Notes: generated from the sequence alone by a model not told the origin. A stretch of 64,000 nt of DNA from Okapia johnstoni (GCA_024291935.2 CM044313.1:88783001-88847000); one strand, 5' to 3'. Positions 45,807-56,611 are shown, numbered from the stretch's first letter. Made by a program: numbers and translations.

Positions 45807-46474
45807 TCTTTCAGTTCAGTTCAGTTCAGTTGCTCAGTCGTGTCCGACTCTTTGAGACCCCATGAACCGCAGCACGCCAGGACTCCCTGTCCATCACCAA
45901 TTTCCGGAGTCCACCCAAACCCATGTCCATTGAGTCGGTGATGCCATCCAACCATCTCATCCTCTGTCGTCCCCTTCTCCTCCTGCCCTCAATCTTTCCC
46001 AGCATCAGAGTCTTTTCAGATGAGTCAGCTCTTTGAATGAGGTGGCCAAAGTATTGTAGTTTCAGCTTCAACATCAGTCCTTCTAATGAACACCCAGTAC
46101 TGATCTCCTTTAGGATGGACTGGTTGGATCTCCTTGCAGTCCAAGGGACTCTCAAGAGTCTTCTTCAACACCACAGTTCAAAAGCATCAATTCTTCGGTG
46201 CTCAGCTTTCTTTATAGTCCAACTTTCAAATCCATACATGACCATTGGAAAAACCATAGCCTTGACTAGATAGATGGACCTTTGTTGGCAAAGTAATGTC
46301 TCTGCTTTTTAATATGCTATCTAGGTTGGTCATAACTTTCCTTTCAAGGAGTAAATGTCTTCTAATTTCATGGCTGCAATCACCATCTACAGTGATTTTG
46401 GAGCCCAGGAAAATAAAGTCAACAACTGTTTCCACTGTTTCCCCATCTATTTGCCATGAAGTGATGGGACCATA
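45807..46474 (-). mobile_element. BovB 3' part abutting the L1
   Basis: TTCAGTTCAGTTCAGTTCAG (CTGAA-class tail), the 3' UTR and C-terminal domain, ending at GATGGGACCAT within the RT/C-terminal junction. The sense frame 45826-46155 retains the Arg-rich [15 protein letters not shown] box. Its 3' end touches the 5' break of the L1 (see findings). TGAATTT at 45320-45326 and 46475-46481 flanks the pair. Confidence 0.93.
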
Positions 46475-46481
46475 TGAATTT

Positions 46482-46858
46482 ATTTAATGTGCATTTAATT
46501 GATTTGTGCTGATTCTATTGGAACTTTAAGTAAAAACCAGACAATGAGGATTTAGAAAAAATAAGTTATATACTAATATGTTTTACATTTACATAATATT
46601 TTCAGAGCAAATAAGATAACGTTCTGTAAAATGGAAAAATAATGTGATGCAGCAGGCCATTTCTATTAACAAGTAAAATGGATATACTATTTAAGGTAAT
46701 TAGTAATGAAAAATTTTAAGTATAAAAATAAATTGGGACCTTAAAGATGAATAAGCTGGAAACTGACAATTAGGGATAGGAATTTTGAGTATGCAATGAA
46801 ACAACAGATTCAGCCAATGTGCAGCACACATCATAGTTCAATCAACGAAATCCTCCAT
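46482..46858. other. Unique DNA
   Basis: Nothing recognised. Confidence 0.35.
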
Positions 46859-46871
46859 AAAAGTTGGATCT

Positions 46872-47425
46872 CCTCTAAGAGTTTTATAGTCTCTGGTCTT
46901 ATATTTAGGCCTTTAATCCATTTTGAGTTTATCTTTGTGTATGGTGTTAGGAAGTTTCTAATTCCATTCTTTTTCATGTAGCTGTCCAGTTTTCCCAGCA
47001 CCATTTATTGAAGAGGATGTTTTTACCCCATTGTATATTCTTGCCTTCTCTGTCAGAAATAAGGTACCCATAGGTGCTGGGTTTATTTCTGGGCTTTCTA
47101 TATTCTTTCATTGGTCTATATTTCTGTTTTTGTGCCAGTACCATACTGTCTTGATGACTGTAGCTTTGTAGTATAATATGAAGTGAGGTAGGTTGATTCC
47201 TCCAGCTCCATTCTTCTTTCTCAAGCCTGCTTTGGCTATCCAAGGTCTTTTGTGTTTCCATATGAATTGTGAAATTCTTTGTTCTAGTTCTGTGAAAAAT
47301 GCCATTGGTAATTTAATAGGGAGGGGATATATGCATACCTATGGCTGATTCATGTTGAGGTTTGACAGAAAATAATAAAATTCTGTAAAGCAATCATCCT
47401 TCAATAAAAAAATAAATTAAAAAAA
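46872..47425 (+). mobile_element. L1 insertion with 5' inversion (twin primed)
   Basis: The 3' end lies on + (GGGGATATATGCATACCTATG at 47323, ending in an A-rich tail at 47425). The part from 46872 to about 47320 is L1 ORF2 C-terminal coding on - (complement of [14 protein letters not shown] codons). Direct repeats AAAAGTTGGATCT (46859-46871) and AAAAGCTGGATCT (47426-47438) bound the whole unit. The two orientations meet at AGGGA (47318-47322), shared by both sides. Confidence 0.93.
46974..47305 (-). pseudogene. L1 ORF2 C-terminal fragment
   Basis: Two overlapping frames hold the C-terminal ORF2 residues: [20 protein letters not shown] in one and WCWENW in the other, so a frameshift lies between. 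The RT core is not included. It is part of the inverted arm of the L1 above. Confidence 0.88.
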
Positions 47426-47438
47426 AAAAGCTGGATCT

Positions 47439-48364
47439 TCAGCATAAACTCCCATCCATCTAATTGGTACTAGATATCCCTGCTAGTGGACCTAGGAAAA
47501 CATGAAGAAGGTATATAAGACACAAAGAAACCTAAGAAAACAAAACTAAATTCTTCTGTGTGGAGTCATAGCAAATCTGTTCAGGAAGTAGTGATCAAAA
47601 TTTATTCCACCCACAAATAATGGAACCCAAATATTAGAAATTAATTAAAAGTGGCCTGGAGTTCTTCAAATCGCCTGTGAGAATAAAAAGAAAATCTACA
47701 TTTCCTCTTCAGTAAAAAAAACAAACAAACAAAAAAATTGTCCATTAACTGTAGCTGACCTCATCAAGACAGATGACAAGCAACCAAACAAATCCATATA
47801 AACCACATTTGCTATTAGGGGAAAAAAAAAACATATCTCAAGAGGGGAAAAGAAAAAACAAAAAACATTGTGATAAAAACTATCCACTGAACACAGAAAA
47901 ACATCATATAAATAAAAAAGAACAAACTGAAAATAGCATAATACATGTAGTTTTAAATTGTTCAAAAGTCCTCCCACTGTCAGAATAAAATGGGATCATA
48001 TTTTTAGAAGAACAGACTATTTTGATAAAGGAACAAATAAAATACCTAGAAATGAAAGTGAAATTTATAAGTATCCAGCCCCCTGCATCAAAATATCTCT
48101 CTGTTAAAAATAACTAACTAGAGTGGCTTTTATTTTGCAATTGAAAGTTTTATATGTTCTTTCCTCCAGAATCTTTTCAGAGATAGACTTCCTGTTAATA
48201 ATACTCACGTGCTAATGGTGCCACTGATAAAAAATACCTTCTTAGAAATGGAGATTCTCAAAGGAACTGTTATCTGATTATGGGATCAACTTAACTTAAA
48301 GATTGTTTAATCATAACTTTAGAAAGTTTATTAATACATTCTCTATGGATGAAAGTTAAAGGGA
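47439..48364. other. Unclassified A-rich DNA
   Basis: A-rich on +, with AAC-type runs near 47717-47735. It could be an old ERV or LINE piece; no landmark is secure. Confidence 0.35.
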
Positions 48365-48548
48365 AAATCTCTCAGTCCTGCCCAACTCTTTGTGCCCGCC
48401 AGGCTCCTATGTCCGTGGAATTCTCCAGGCAAGAATACTGGAGTGTGTAGCCATTCCCTTCTCAAAGGAATTTTCCCCATTCAGGGGTCAAACCTGAGTC
48501 TCCTGCATTGCAGGGGGATTCTTTACCATCTGAGCCACCAGTGAAGCT
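48365..48548 (-). mobile_element. Bov-tA type SINE, shortened
   Basis: CTCTCAGTCCTGCCCAACTC at the left, CTGAGCCACCAGTGAAGC at the right. The GGACTGTAG-type segment of the body is missing (TTTGTGCCCGCCAGGCTCC), a small internal deletion. Confidence 0.92.
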
Positions 48549-48589
48549 AGCTCCTTAAATATGCCACTACAATTTCACACCATTAGAAT

Positions 48590-48868
48590 AACTGGAAGGA
48601 CTGATGTTGAAGATGAAATTCCAATACTTTGGCCACCTGATGTGAAGAACTGACTCATTTGAAAAGACCCTGATGTTGGGAAAGATTGAAGGCAGGAGAA
48701 GAAGGGGATGACAGAGGATGAGAAGGCTGTATGACATCACCGACCCAATGGACATGAGTTTGAGTAAACTCTGGGAGTTGGTGATGGACCGGGAGGCCTG
48801 GCGTGTTGCAGTCCATGGGGTCACAAAGAGTCGGACATGACTGAGCAACAGAACTGAACTGAACTGAA
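48590..48868 (+). mobile_element. BovB 3' end, 5'-truncated
   Basis: From CTGGAAGGACTGATGTTGAA to GCAACAGAACTGAACTGAAC. CTGAA-class tail. Codes for the last, Arg-rich part of the protein but with stops. It sits within an old MaLR-like LTR that resumes at 48870. Confidence 0.94.
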
Positions 48869-48869
48869 T

Positions 48870-49005
48870 CCCATAATTAAGACTCTACCCTCATGATCCA
48901 ATTAACCCTCAAGGGCCCAATCTCCAAATATCATCACACTGGAAATCAAGGCTTCAACATGTGAATTTGCAGGGGAGATCAGTTTTAACTCCACAGCATT
49001 GTCTT
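48870..49005 (-). mobile_element. MaLR-like LTR fragment
   Basis: AAGACTCTACCCTCATGATC, AAGGGCCCAATCTCCAAATA, TCATCACACTGGAAATCAAG and GCTTCAACATGTGAATTTG are the complement of a MaLR-type LTR 5' half. Left partner beyond the BovB is not clear. Confidence 0.6.
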
Positions 49006-49283
49006 TCCCTTAGATACAGATATACTAATAGAATCTTGACAGGTGAAGATGAGGGAGAAAATCAATGGAAGTAGGTTCAGACTGTGGATAAATATTAGCA
49101 ACAGTGTTTGAGGTGCTATCCTTACCTGCTTCTAAAAACTGTGAAGTATGAGTTATCTACTATCAGTGCAACCAAAGCCATTATCAATTATTTAAAATTA
49201 AGGTATGTATAGATAATCTGATATATTAGAAAGAAAACCTTAAGTGCATTTCAGAGAAGAATTTCTGTCTACAAAGTTTTCCA
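49006..49283. other. Unique DNA
   Basis: Nothing recognised. Confidence 0.35.
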
Positions 49284-49296
49284 TGTGATACAATAT

Positions 49297-49524
49297 GTGT
49301 GTGCTCAATTGTTCAGTAGTCTAACTCTTTGTGACCTGATGGACTGTAATGGAATTTTTCAGGCAGGAATACTGAAGCAGGTTGTCATTTCCTACTCCAG
49401 GGGACCTTTCTCACCCAGGGATTGGACCCATGTCTCTTGCAACTCCTGCATTGGCAGGAAGATTCTCTCTACTGTGTCTACTGCTTTGGCAGGTGGACTG
49501 TACCACTGAGCCACCTGGGAAGCC
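49297..49524 (-). mobile_element. Bov-tA type SINE
   Basis: GTGTGTGCTCAATTGTTCAG at the left, GAGCCACCTGGGAAGCC at the right. A local duplication near 49462-49500 repeats the GGCAGGTGGACT-like segment. Exact 13-bp repeats TGTGATACAATAT at 49284-49296 and 49525-49537 flank it. Confidence 0.96.
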
Positions 49525-49537
49525 TGTGATACAATAT

Positions 49538-49948
49538 ACAGTGCTTCAAATAGAATTTTATGTACAAATGATGTCTATGTTTTCAACATTATTTCTTATG
49601 CAAAATAAGAGCATTTGGAAACACTCAACACTATAGAAAAAAAAGGAGATAGAAAAACATATCAAATATCTGACTAAATTTTTCCTCTTTTGCTCTAACA
49701 GAGAATTTACTTTTACAAATGATAAAGCCACTAATGATTAAATCAAACAGAACTTTTTAGAGAGTTAATTAAGAACCTTCAGTGAATAGTACTCCACATA
49801 TCACTATTACCTTAGTTCAGTTCACACACACAGTCATTGCTAGTGGCTGAGCCTCATAATCATCACCTACGATTCTAGGGATGAGAGGTGATAGAAAGTT
49901 AGTTTTAGCTGTAGAGTAACAACTAATCAATGTATCAAAGATGTATGA
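49538..49948. other. Unique DNA
   Basis: Nothing recognised. Confidence 0.35.
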
Positions 49949-49961
49949 CATATCATCACAG

Positions 49962-50159
49962 GGCTTCCCTGGTGGCTCAGAAAGTAAAGAATCCACCTGA
50001 AATGCAGGAAACCCAGGCTCCATCCCTGGGTCAGATAATCCCCTGGAGAAGGGATTGTCCACCCACTCCAGTGTTCTTGCTTGGAGGATTTCATGGACGG
50101 AAGAACCTGGCAGCCTATAGTCCATGGGGTTGCAAAGATCTGGACAGACTGAGAGAATA

Positions 50160-50214
<55 letters not shown>

Positions 50215-50218
50215 TCAT
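49962..50218 (+). mobile_element. Bov-tA type SINE ending in (CA)26
   Basis: GGCTTCCCTGGTGGCTCAGA head, body to CTGGACAGACTGAGAGAATA, then (CA)26 at 50162-50213. Exact 13-bp repeats CATATCATCACAG at 49949-49961 and 50219-50231 enclose head, body and microsatellite together. Confidence 0.96.
50162..50213. repeat. (CA)26 microsatellite in SINE tail
   Basis: Pure dinucleotide tract of 52 bases within the target-site repeats of the SINE; likely length-polymorphic. Confidence 0.95.
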
Positions 50219-50279
50219 CATATCATCACAGCCAAAAACTCATTTCTGTATATTGCACATCTCACGGAAAAGTGTTTCA

Positions 50280-50376
50280 CACATATTAACTGCTAATGTG
50301 TGTGTGTGTGTGTGTGTGTGGTTCACATATTAACTGCTAATGTGTTTTGTGTGTGTGTGTGTGTGTGTGTGTGTCT
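50280..50376. repeat. 44-bp tandem duplication carrying (TG)n
   Basis: CACATATTAACTGCTAATGTG occurs at 50280-50300 and 50324-50344. Each is followed by a TG run ((TG)12 at 50297-50320 and about (TG)13 at 50348-50374). The 44-bp period means unique plus repeat were duplicated together. Confidence 0.92.
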
Positions 50377-50380
50377 GTGT

Positions 50381-50583
50381 GTTAGTCACTCAGTTGTATC
50401 CAGTTCTTTGAGGTCTTATGTCCTATAGCCCAGCAGGCTCCTCTGTCCATGGAATTCTCCAGGCCAGAATACTGGAGTAGTTTGCCCTTTTCTCTTCCAG
50501 GGGATGTTACCAACCCAGGAATGGAACCCAGGTCTCCCACACTGCAGGTTGATTCTTTACTATCTGAGCCACCAGGGAATCCC
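50381..50583 (-). mobile_element. Bov-tA type SINE
   Basis: GTTAGTCACTCAGTTGTATC at the left, CTGAGCCACCAGGGAATCCC at the right. Directly joined at its head to a second partial copy, and at its other end to the TG repeat. Confidence 0.93.
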
Positions 50584-50699
50584 AAGAATACTGGAGTGGG
50601 TAGCCTATCCCTTCTCCAGGGGATCTTCCTGACCCAGGAATCAAACCAGGGTCTCCTGCATTGCAGATTGATTCTTCACCAGCTGAGCTACCAGGGAAG
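50584..50699 (-). mobile_element. Partial Bov-tA SINE, tandem to previous
   Basis: AAGAATACTGGAGTGGGTAG to GCTGAGCTACCAGGGAAG: the same orientation, lacking the body's 3' part. Two heads in tandem point to a dimeric transcript, unequal exchange or a second truncated insertion. Confidence 0.9.
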
Positions 50700-50712
50700 A
50701 CATATTTATCTG

Positions 50713-50749
50713 TATATGTATATACACATATATGTATATATATATAGTA
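50713..50749. repeat. (TA)/(TATG) palindromic low-complexity tract
   Basis: Alternating TATATGTATATACACATATA followed by TGTATATATATATA. Self-complementary by composition. Confidence 0.85.
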
Positions 50750-53116
50750 TTTTCCATTGCTGATATAATTTTCTCATATTTATATTTTGGTGTCTCCTTG
50801 TTCAAATGTGTTAGATATGTTTTGGTTTTGTAGCTTTCTGAAAGAATAGTTGCTACATATCCTCTATATTTTCCCTTTGCTTTCTGTTTCATTATTTTAT
50901 ACTACTCTCATCATTATTTTAAAGGTATATACAGTTATTTTCTAGGTCTTGTATTAATGGCTCAATTCTGTAATTTTCAAACTTTTCCCTTAACATATAT
51001 CTCTAAATGTCTGTTGAGGTGACCCCTAATGTCCAAGTCAGGATGACATAGTTGCTCAGGAAATATAAAAAAGAAAATTGCCCTCACCCAAAACATAATT
51101 CTGATGGCAGCGAAGACCAAATATGACCTAAAATCCAAAGCAATGATTACAAATTACATCAGCAGCAAGTATACTGACTTCAAAGCGTTACAAAAACTTT
51201 CATCAAACCTTATACTGCACAAAGAAGACATGTTTGAATAAAACTACCAATTTTGTTCTTAATTTTTTCAATAGTCTCATTTTTTGCCATTTGTCACACC
51301 TTGGCTACCCAAAACCATTTCTGTTTATTTCTTTACAGAATACTACAAAATATTACTTTCAACTCTATCTTTAGAAATATCTGGCATTCATTTGTGACTT
51401 AACATGGACCCCATTTTCTGAGCCAATGACAATTTATTATTTGAGGATTCTTGAACCTTTTTGGGTCATGAAGAAGTATAGAAATTCATCTAGAGAATAC
51501 AGATAAACTGCATTATCAGTTTTGCCTTAATGAGTGATAAACTGATATAAATAAACTTAGATCAGAAGGAACTACTGAATGTGATGCTTTTATTAACAAT
51601 GAGCATTTGATTCTCCAATAGTATTTTTCAGCAAGTATTTTTCTTATAGGTTTGAAGAAACTCTTATTGAATGTTAACATGTAGACAATCAACTTTAGGA
51701 ACTTGCAGTTAATAAAGGGATATGATTAATATGATTAGTATCAAAGTAAAAATATCATGTTGAATAAAAAGAGGAAAATAGAATTGAAGCATTATTATAA
51801 TGGTTTGGTCATCAAAATGTGACTGAAAATTTTACCAATAAAACTATGGGAGCTTCTGGGAGCTTTGGGAACTTCTGTTTCAACACTATCAAGATAATAT
51901 TTTCACTTTCTCCCTTCTCTTTTCAAAGTATTTTGGATCTTTCATATATGTCTAGCATTATTAAAAATGATCAGTGTCTTTTGATGTTAAAACATTTCTA
52001 TCTATAGAAAGGAACAAATAGATGTAAATTGATTCTCCATACAACCTCTGATGAAATAACAATATTCCTATTTTCAAGAAAAGAATTAATTTCATGATCC
52101 AACTAACATATACATTGAATATTACACAGTGCTAGCAAAATTAAACAGCTTTATTTTACCATGAAATTAATCATGCATTTATATAATTTTCCATCTTGTC
52201 CTACTTACGATAAAAGAATGGGATTTAGAAAGAGAACTGAAAATACAGGAAAAGTATGGCAAACGATTTCATGACCTGCCTTCATGCAGCTGTAGAAGGA
52301 TAATTGGTAGACATTATAAAATGTCAGCTTTTATCTATAGTAAATATAATTTACACAGCAGAAAAGAGTGATTAGAGTCAGATCACTGAGAAGCTAATGA
52401 AAAGAGCCATGGGCACAGACGTGGATTGTTCACTCTGCAACAGATCAGAGAAATGACAAGTGCTGAAGGTGTTTTACGTGCACTGGGACTCATAGCAGAC
52501 ATGCTCAATCATGCCCTGGGATGCAGAGCAATTTAATCATTTTTATTAAATAATTCAAATTCTATGGCCTGTGTTTGACTCACACTTTGAAAGGTGTTGA
52601 ACTGAGTCATTCATTGCTGGGAAGTTAAAGTATATTTCATAAATTGGGCTTGTAAGGAACATTAAGAAAAGAAGCTTTAGCAAAACAGAACAGAATAGGG
52701 GGATGGGGCTTGGCAGAAACAATAAACTAGAGATCAAATTGCAAAACTAAATTGCAACAACAAAATAAATAGATCCTATATGCTGTTGAAAGTAAGAGTC
52801 AACATATCTGTTTTGTAAATGACGGCCTCTAATAACTATTAAAGGAGTTATTTGAAAAGTTTCATGCTTTATTTTGTACTCCAGTTAATGAGATTGTAGA
52901 ACTTAAAACACTGCCTAAGGAAGAGGGTATGAAAAAAGAAAATTATGCTTCCTTAGCATCTTGTGGTAAATGAGTGCTATTGCCTAATCAAATAAAACTG
53001 AATTGCAAGGGAAATCAGGGGGAAGCAGAAATATCTGAGAAAACACTCAGAAAAAAATTTAAAGGAAACCTAGAATACATGAAAGAGGAAAGGTCAATAG
53101 TAACAACTTTTTCTTA
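50750..53116. other. Long unique block
   Basis: About 2.4 kb without recognised repeats; 52200-52700 is compositionally mixed and might hold conserved noncoding sequence. The open frames at 51819-52007 and 52555-52737 have no recognisable motif. Confidence 0.45.
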
Positions 53117-53149
<33 letters not shown>

Positions 53150-53152
53150 TGT
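53117..53152. repeat. (TA)n microsatellite
   Basis: Near-pure TA alternation interrupted by two G bases. Confidence 0.9.
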
Positions 53153-53867
53153 ATCTATCTCCATTTTATTATCATATATATTTTTGGATAATAAATCAAT
53201 TAGAGTACTAAAATCCTGTGAATTGCTCATATTATTTAAAATTTCATTAAAGTATGTGATTAATATTTGGGGTGATTTTAGACAAGATTTTAAAGAAAAA
53301 TTTTGAATTATGAAATTTTTAACACTAATCTTTATTATGCTGTAGTTATTTGATGACAGGTTCTCTAAAGATAAATATACTTGTGCAATTTTTGACGAGA
53401 ATTGCTCTTTTATTTTTTATTTGGATGTTAAAGTATAATTTAAATAACTATTCTCAGGAGAGATTAAACAAACAATTAAGAAATTAAAATGATTTAGATA
53501 ATTATAGTCAATAGAGAATAAAGCAAAGGTATAGCAACAGCAGCAATAGTAGCAAAGGAATTAGAAAGCAAGGGTGAAATTAAAGCAAAGAAAAATAAAG
53601 AAAATTTCAATTTGTCTGACCATAAGCCCAAATGAATGAAGGAATTTATCTAGAAAGAGAAAGGAAAAGAGAGAGAGGAAGTATCATTCATTCTGAACAC
53701 AGTATTCATTCAGAAAAAATACAATTCATTCAGAAAAAATACAATTCAGAAAATGACAATGAGGAAAATAAAAATTGAACTAAAATTTGCATAAAAGAAA
53801 AAAAAATAACTGCCCACTGTAGAGTGCAATACAGAAATGCCATTAACCCTTTTAAACATCTACAATG
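53153..53867. other. Unique AT-rich DNA with 20-bp tandem repeat
   Basis: The unit ATTCATTCAGAAAAAATACA is present at 53704-53723 and 53724-53743, with a third partial start to 53749. Nothing else recognised. Confidence 0.55.
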
Positions 53868-53877
53868 TGTTTAGTAC

Positions 53878-53936
53878 CTGCATGTATGCTAAAGTCACTT
53901 CAGCCATGTCTGACTTTGAGATCCTATGGACTGTAA
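53878..53936 (-). mobile_element. Bov-type SINE, left part (host of BovB)
   Basis: TGTATGCTAAAGTCACTTCA, then GACTTTGAGATCCTATGGAC: the complement of a SINE 3' end. The rest is at 56385-56551. TGTTTAGTAC (53868-53877) and TGTTTAGCAC (56552-56561) are the SINE's own target repeats, enclosing everything. Confidence 0.93.
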
Positions 53937-56345
53937 AAAAAGATGCCCTTTTCACTATAGGAGACTGGAATGCAAAAGTAGGAAGTCAAGACACACCTGG
54001 AGTAACAGGCAAATTAGGCCTTGGAGTACAGAATGAAGCAGAGCAAAAGCTAATAGAGTTTTGCCAAGATAACACACTGGTCATAGCAAACACCCTCTTC
54101 CAACAACACAAGAGAAGACTCTACACATGGACATCACCAGATGGTCAATACCAAATTCCTATTGATGATATTCTTTGCAGCTAAAGATGGAGAAGCTCTA
54201 TACAGTCAGCCAAAACAAGACAAGGAGCTGACTGTGTCTCAGATCATAACTCCTTATTGCCAAATTCACAGTTAAGTTGAAGAAAGTAGGAAAACCACTA
54301 GACCATTCAGGTGTGATCTAAATCAAATCCCTCACAATAATACAGTAGGGGTGACAAATAGATTCAAGGGACTAGATCTGGAGTGCCTAATGAACTATGG
54401 ATGGAAGTTTGTGACATTGTACAGGAGACAGGGATCAGGACCATCCCCAAGAAAAAGAAATGCAAAAAAGCAAAATGGCTGTCTGAGGAGGGCTTACAAA
54501 TAGCTGTGAAAAGAAGAGAAGCGAAAAGCAAAGGAGAAAAGGAAAGATATACCCATTTGAATGCAGAGTTCCAAAGAATAGCAAGGAGAGATTAGAAAGC
54601 CTTCCTCAGTGATCAGTGCAAAGAAATACAGGAAAACAATAGAATGGGAAAGACTAGAGATCACTTCAAGAAAATTAGAGATACTAAGGGAACATTTCAT
54701 GCAAAGATGGGCTCAATAAAGGACAGAAATGGTATGGACCTAACAGAAGCAGAAGATGTTAAGAAGAGGTGGCAAGAATACACAGAAGAACTATACAAAA
54801 AAGATCTTCATAACCCAGATAACCAGGACGGTGTGATCACTCACCTAGCCAGACATCCTGGAATGCGAAGTCAAGTGGGCCTTAGGAAGCATCACTACGA
54901 ACAAAGCTAGTGGAGGTGATGGTATTCCAGTTGAGCTTTTTCAAATCCTAAAAGATGATGCTTGTGAAAGTGCTGCACTCAATATGCCAGCAAATTTGGA
55001 AAACTCAGCAGTGGCCACAGGACTGGAAAAGGTCAGTTTTCATTCCAATCCCAAAGAAAGACAATCCCAAAGAATGCTCAAACTACTGCAAAATTGCATT
55101 CATCTCACATGCTAGCAAAGTATTGCTAACAATTCTCAAAGCCAGATTCAACAGTACATGAACCATGAATTCCCAGATGTTCAATCTGGATTCAGAAAAG
55201 GCAGAGGAACCACAGATCAAATTGCCAACATCTGTTAGATCATCGAAAAAGCAAGAAAGTTCCAGAAAAACATCTACTTCTGTTTTATTGACTATGCTAA
55301 AGCCTTTGACTGTGTGGATCAGAACAAGCTGTGGAAAATTCTTCAAGAGATTGGAATACCAAACCACCTGACCTGCCTCATGAGAAATCTGTGTGTAGGT
55401 CAGGAAACAACAGTTAGAAGTGGACATGGAACAACAGAATGGTTCCAAATAGGAAAAGGAGTATGCCAAGGCTGTATATTGTCATCCTGCTTATTTAACA
55501 TATGCAGAGTACATCATGAAAAATGCTGGGCTGGATGAAGCTCCAGCTAGAATCAAGATTGCTGGGAGAAATATCAATAACCTCAGATATGGAGATGATA
55601 CCATCGTTATGGCAGAAAATGAAGAAGAACTAAAGAATCTCTTGATGAAAGTGAAAGAGGAGAGTGAAAAAGTTGGCTTAAATTTCAACATTCAGAAAAC
55701 TAAGATCATGATATCTGGCCCCTTCACTACATGGCAAATAGATGAGGAAGCAGTGGAAACAGTGAGAGACTTTATTTTTCGGGGTGGGGGCAAAATCACT
55801 GCAGATGGTGACTGCAGCCATGTAATTAAAAGACGCTTATTCCTTGGAAGGAAAGTTATGACCAACCTAGACAGCATATTAAAAAGCAAAGACATTACTT
55901 TGCCAACAATGTTCTGTCTAGTCAAGGCTATAATTTTTCCAGTAGTCATGTATGATGTGACAGGTGGACTATAAAGAAAGCTGAACAGCGAAGAATTTAT
56001 GCTTTTGAACTGTGGTGTTGGAGAAGACTCTTGAGAGTCCCTTGACTGCAAGGAGACCCAACCAGTCCATCCTAAAAGAGATCAGTTGTGAATATTCATT
56101 GGAAGGACTGATGTTGAAATTGAAGCTCCAATACTTTGGCCACCTGATGTGAAGAGCTGACTCATTTGAAAAGACCCTGATGCTGGGAAAGACTAAATGC
56201 GGGAGGAGAAGGGGATGACAGAGGATGAGATCATTGGATGACATCACCTACTCAATGGACATGAGTTTTGGTAAACTCTGGGAGTTGGTGATGGACAGGG
56301 AGGCCTGGCATGCTGCAGTCCATGGGGTCACAAAGAGTCAGACAC
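53937..56345 (+). pseudogene. BovB endonuclease/RT, 5'-truncated and broken
   Basis: The endonuclease GDWNAKVGSQD motif is near 53962. The frame then reads in pieces: 54383-54595 (ending in an AAG to TAG stop at 54593), 54644-54910 (KMGSIKDRNGMDLTEAED), 54955-55161 (WKTQQWPQDWKRSVFIPIPK), 55165-55371, 55314-55538 and 55516-55974, with at least three frame changes. The catalytic box reads YGDD (55588-55599, Ala to Gly). The C-terminal Arg-rich box is out of frame near 56190. Confidence 0.9.
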
Positions 56346-56373
56346 GACTGAACGACTGAACTGAGCTGAACTG
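53937..56373 (+). mobile_element. BovB inserted into a SINE
   Basis: It begins inside the endonuclease (AAAAAAGATGCCCTTTTCAC) and ends AACTGAGCTGAACTG, about 2.44 kb. The 11-bp repeats ATGGACTGTAA at 53926-53936 and 56374-56384 are SINE sequence duplicated on insertion. 5' truncation is simple here, without inversion. Confidence 0.96.
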
Positions 56374-56384
56374 ATGGACTGTAA

Positions 56385-56551
56385 CCTGCCAGGCTCCTCT
56401 GTCCACGGGATTCTCCAGGCAATAATACTGGAGTGGGTCACCATTTTCTTTTCCAGGTGATCTTCTTGACCCAGGAATGGAACTGGCATCTTTTTTTTTG
56501 TCCTGCCTTGGCAGGCAGATTCTTTACCACTAAAACCACCTAGGAAGCCCT
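56385..56551 (-). mobile_element. Bov-type SINE, right part (host of BovB)
   Basis: CCTGCCAGGCTCCTCTGTCC to AACCACCTAGGAAGCCC completes the SINE begun at 53878. A T9 run interrupts the tRNA-like part near 56491. Confidence 0.93.
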
Positions 56552-56611
56552 TGTTTAGCACTTCCTTCGTGATTAATGCTGAATTGCTTTTTATGTGCTT
56601 TTTTTCTTTGC

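Noticed and set aside
45826..46155. 109-codon minus-strand frame with an Arg-rich motif, looking like a nucleic-acid-binding protein
   Set aside because: It is the C-terminal part of the BovB protein in a 5'-truncated copy, with no upstream coding sequence.
50162..50376. CA and TG runs considered as a CRISPR-like or satellite array
   Set aside because: They are simple dinucleotide tracts tied to a SINE tail and a local duplication; no spacer structure exists and the genome is mammalian.
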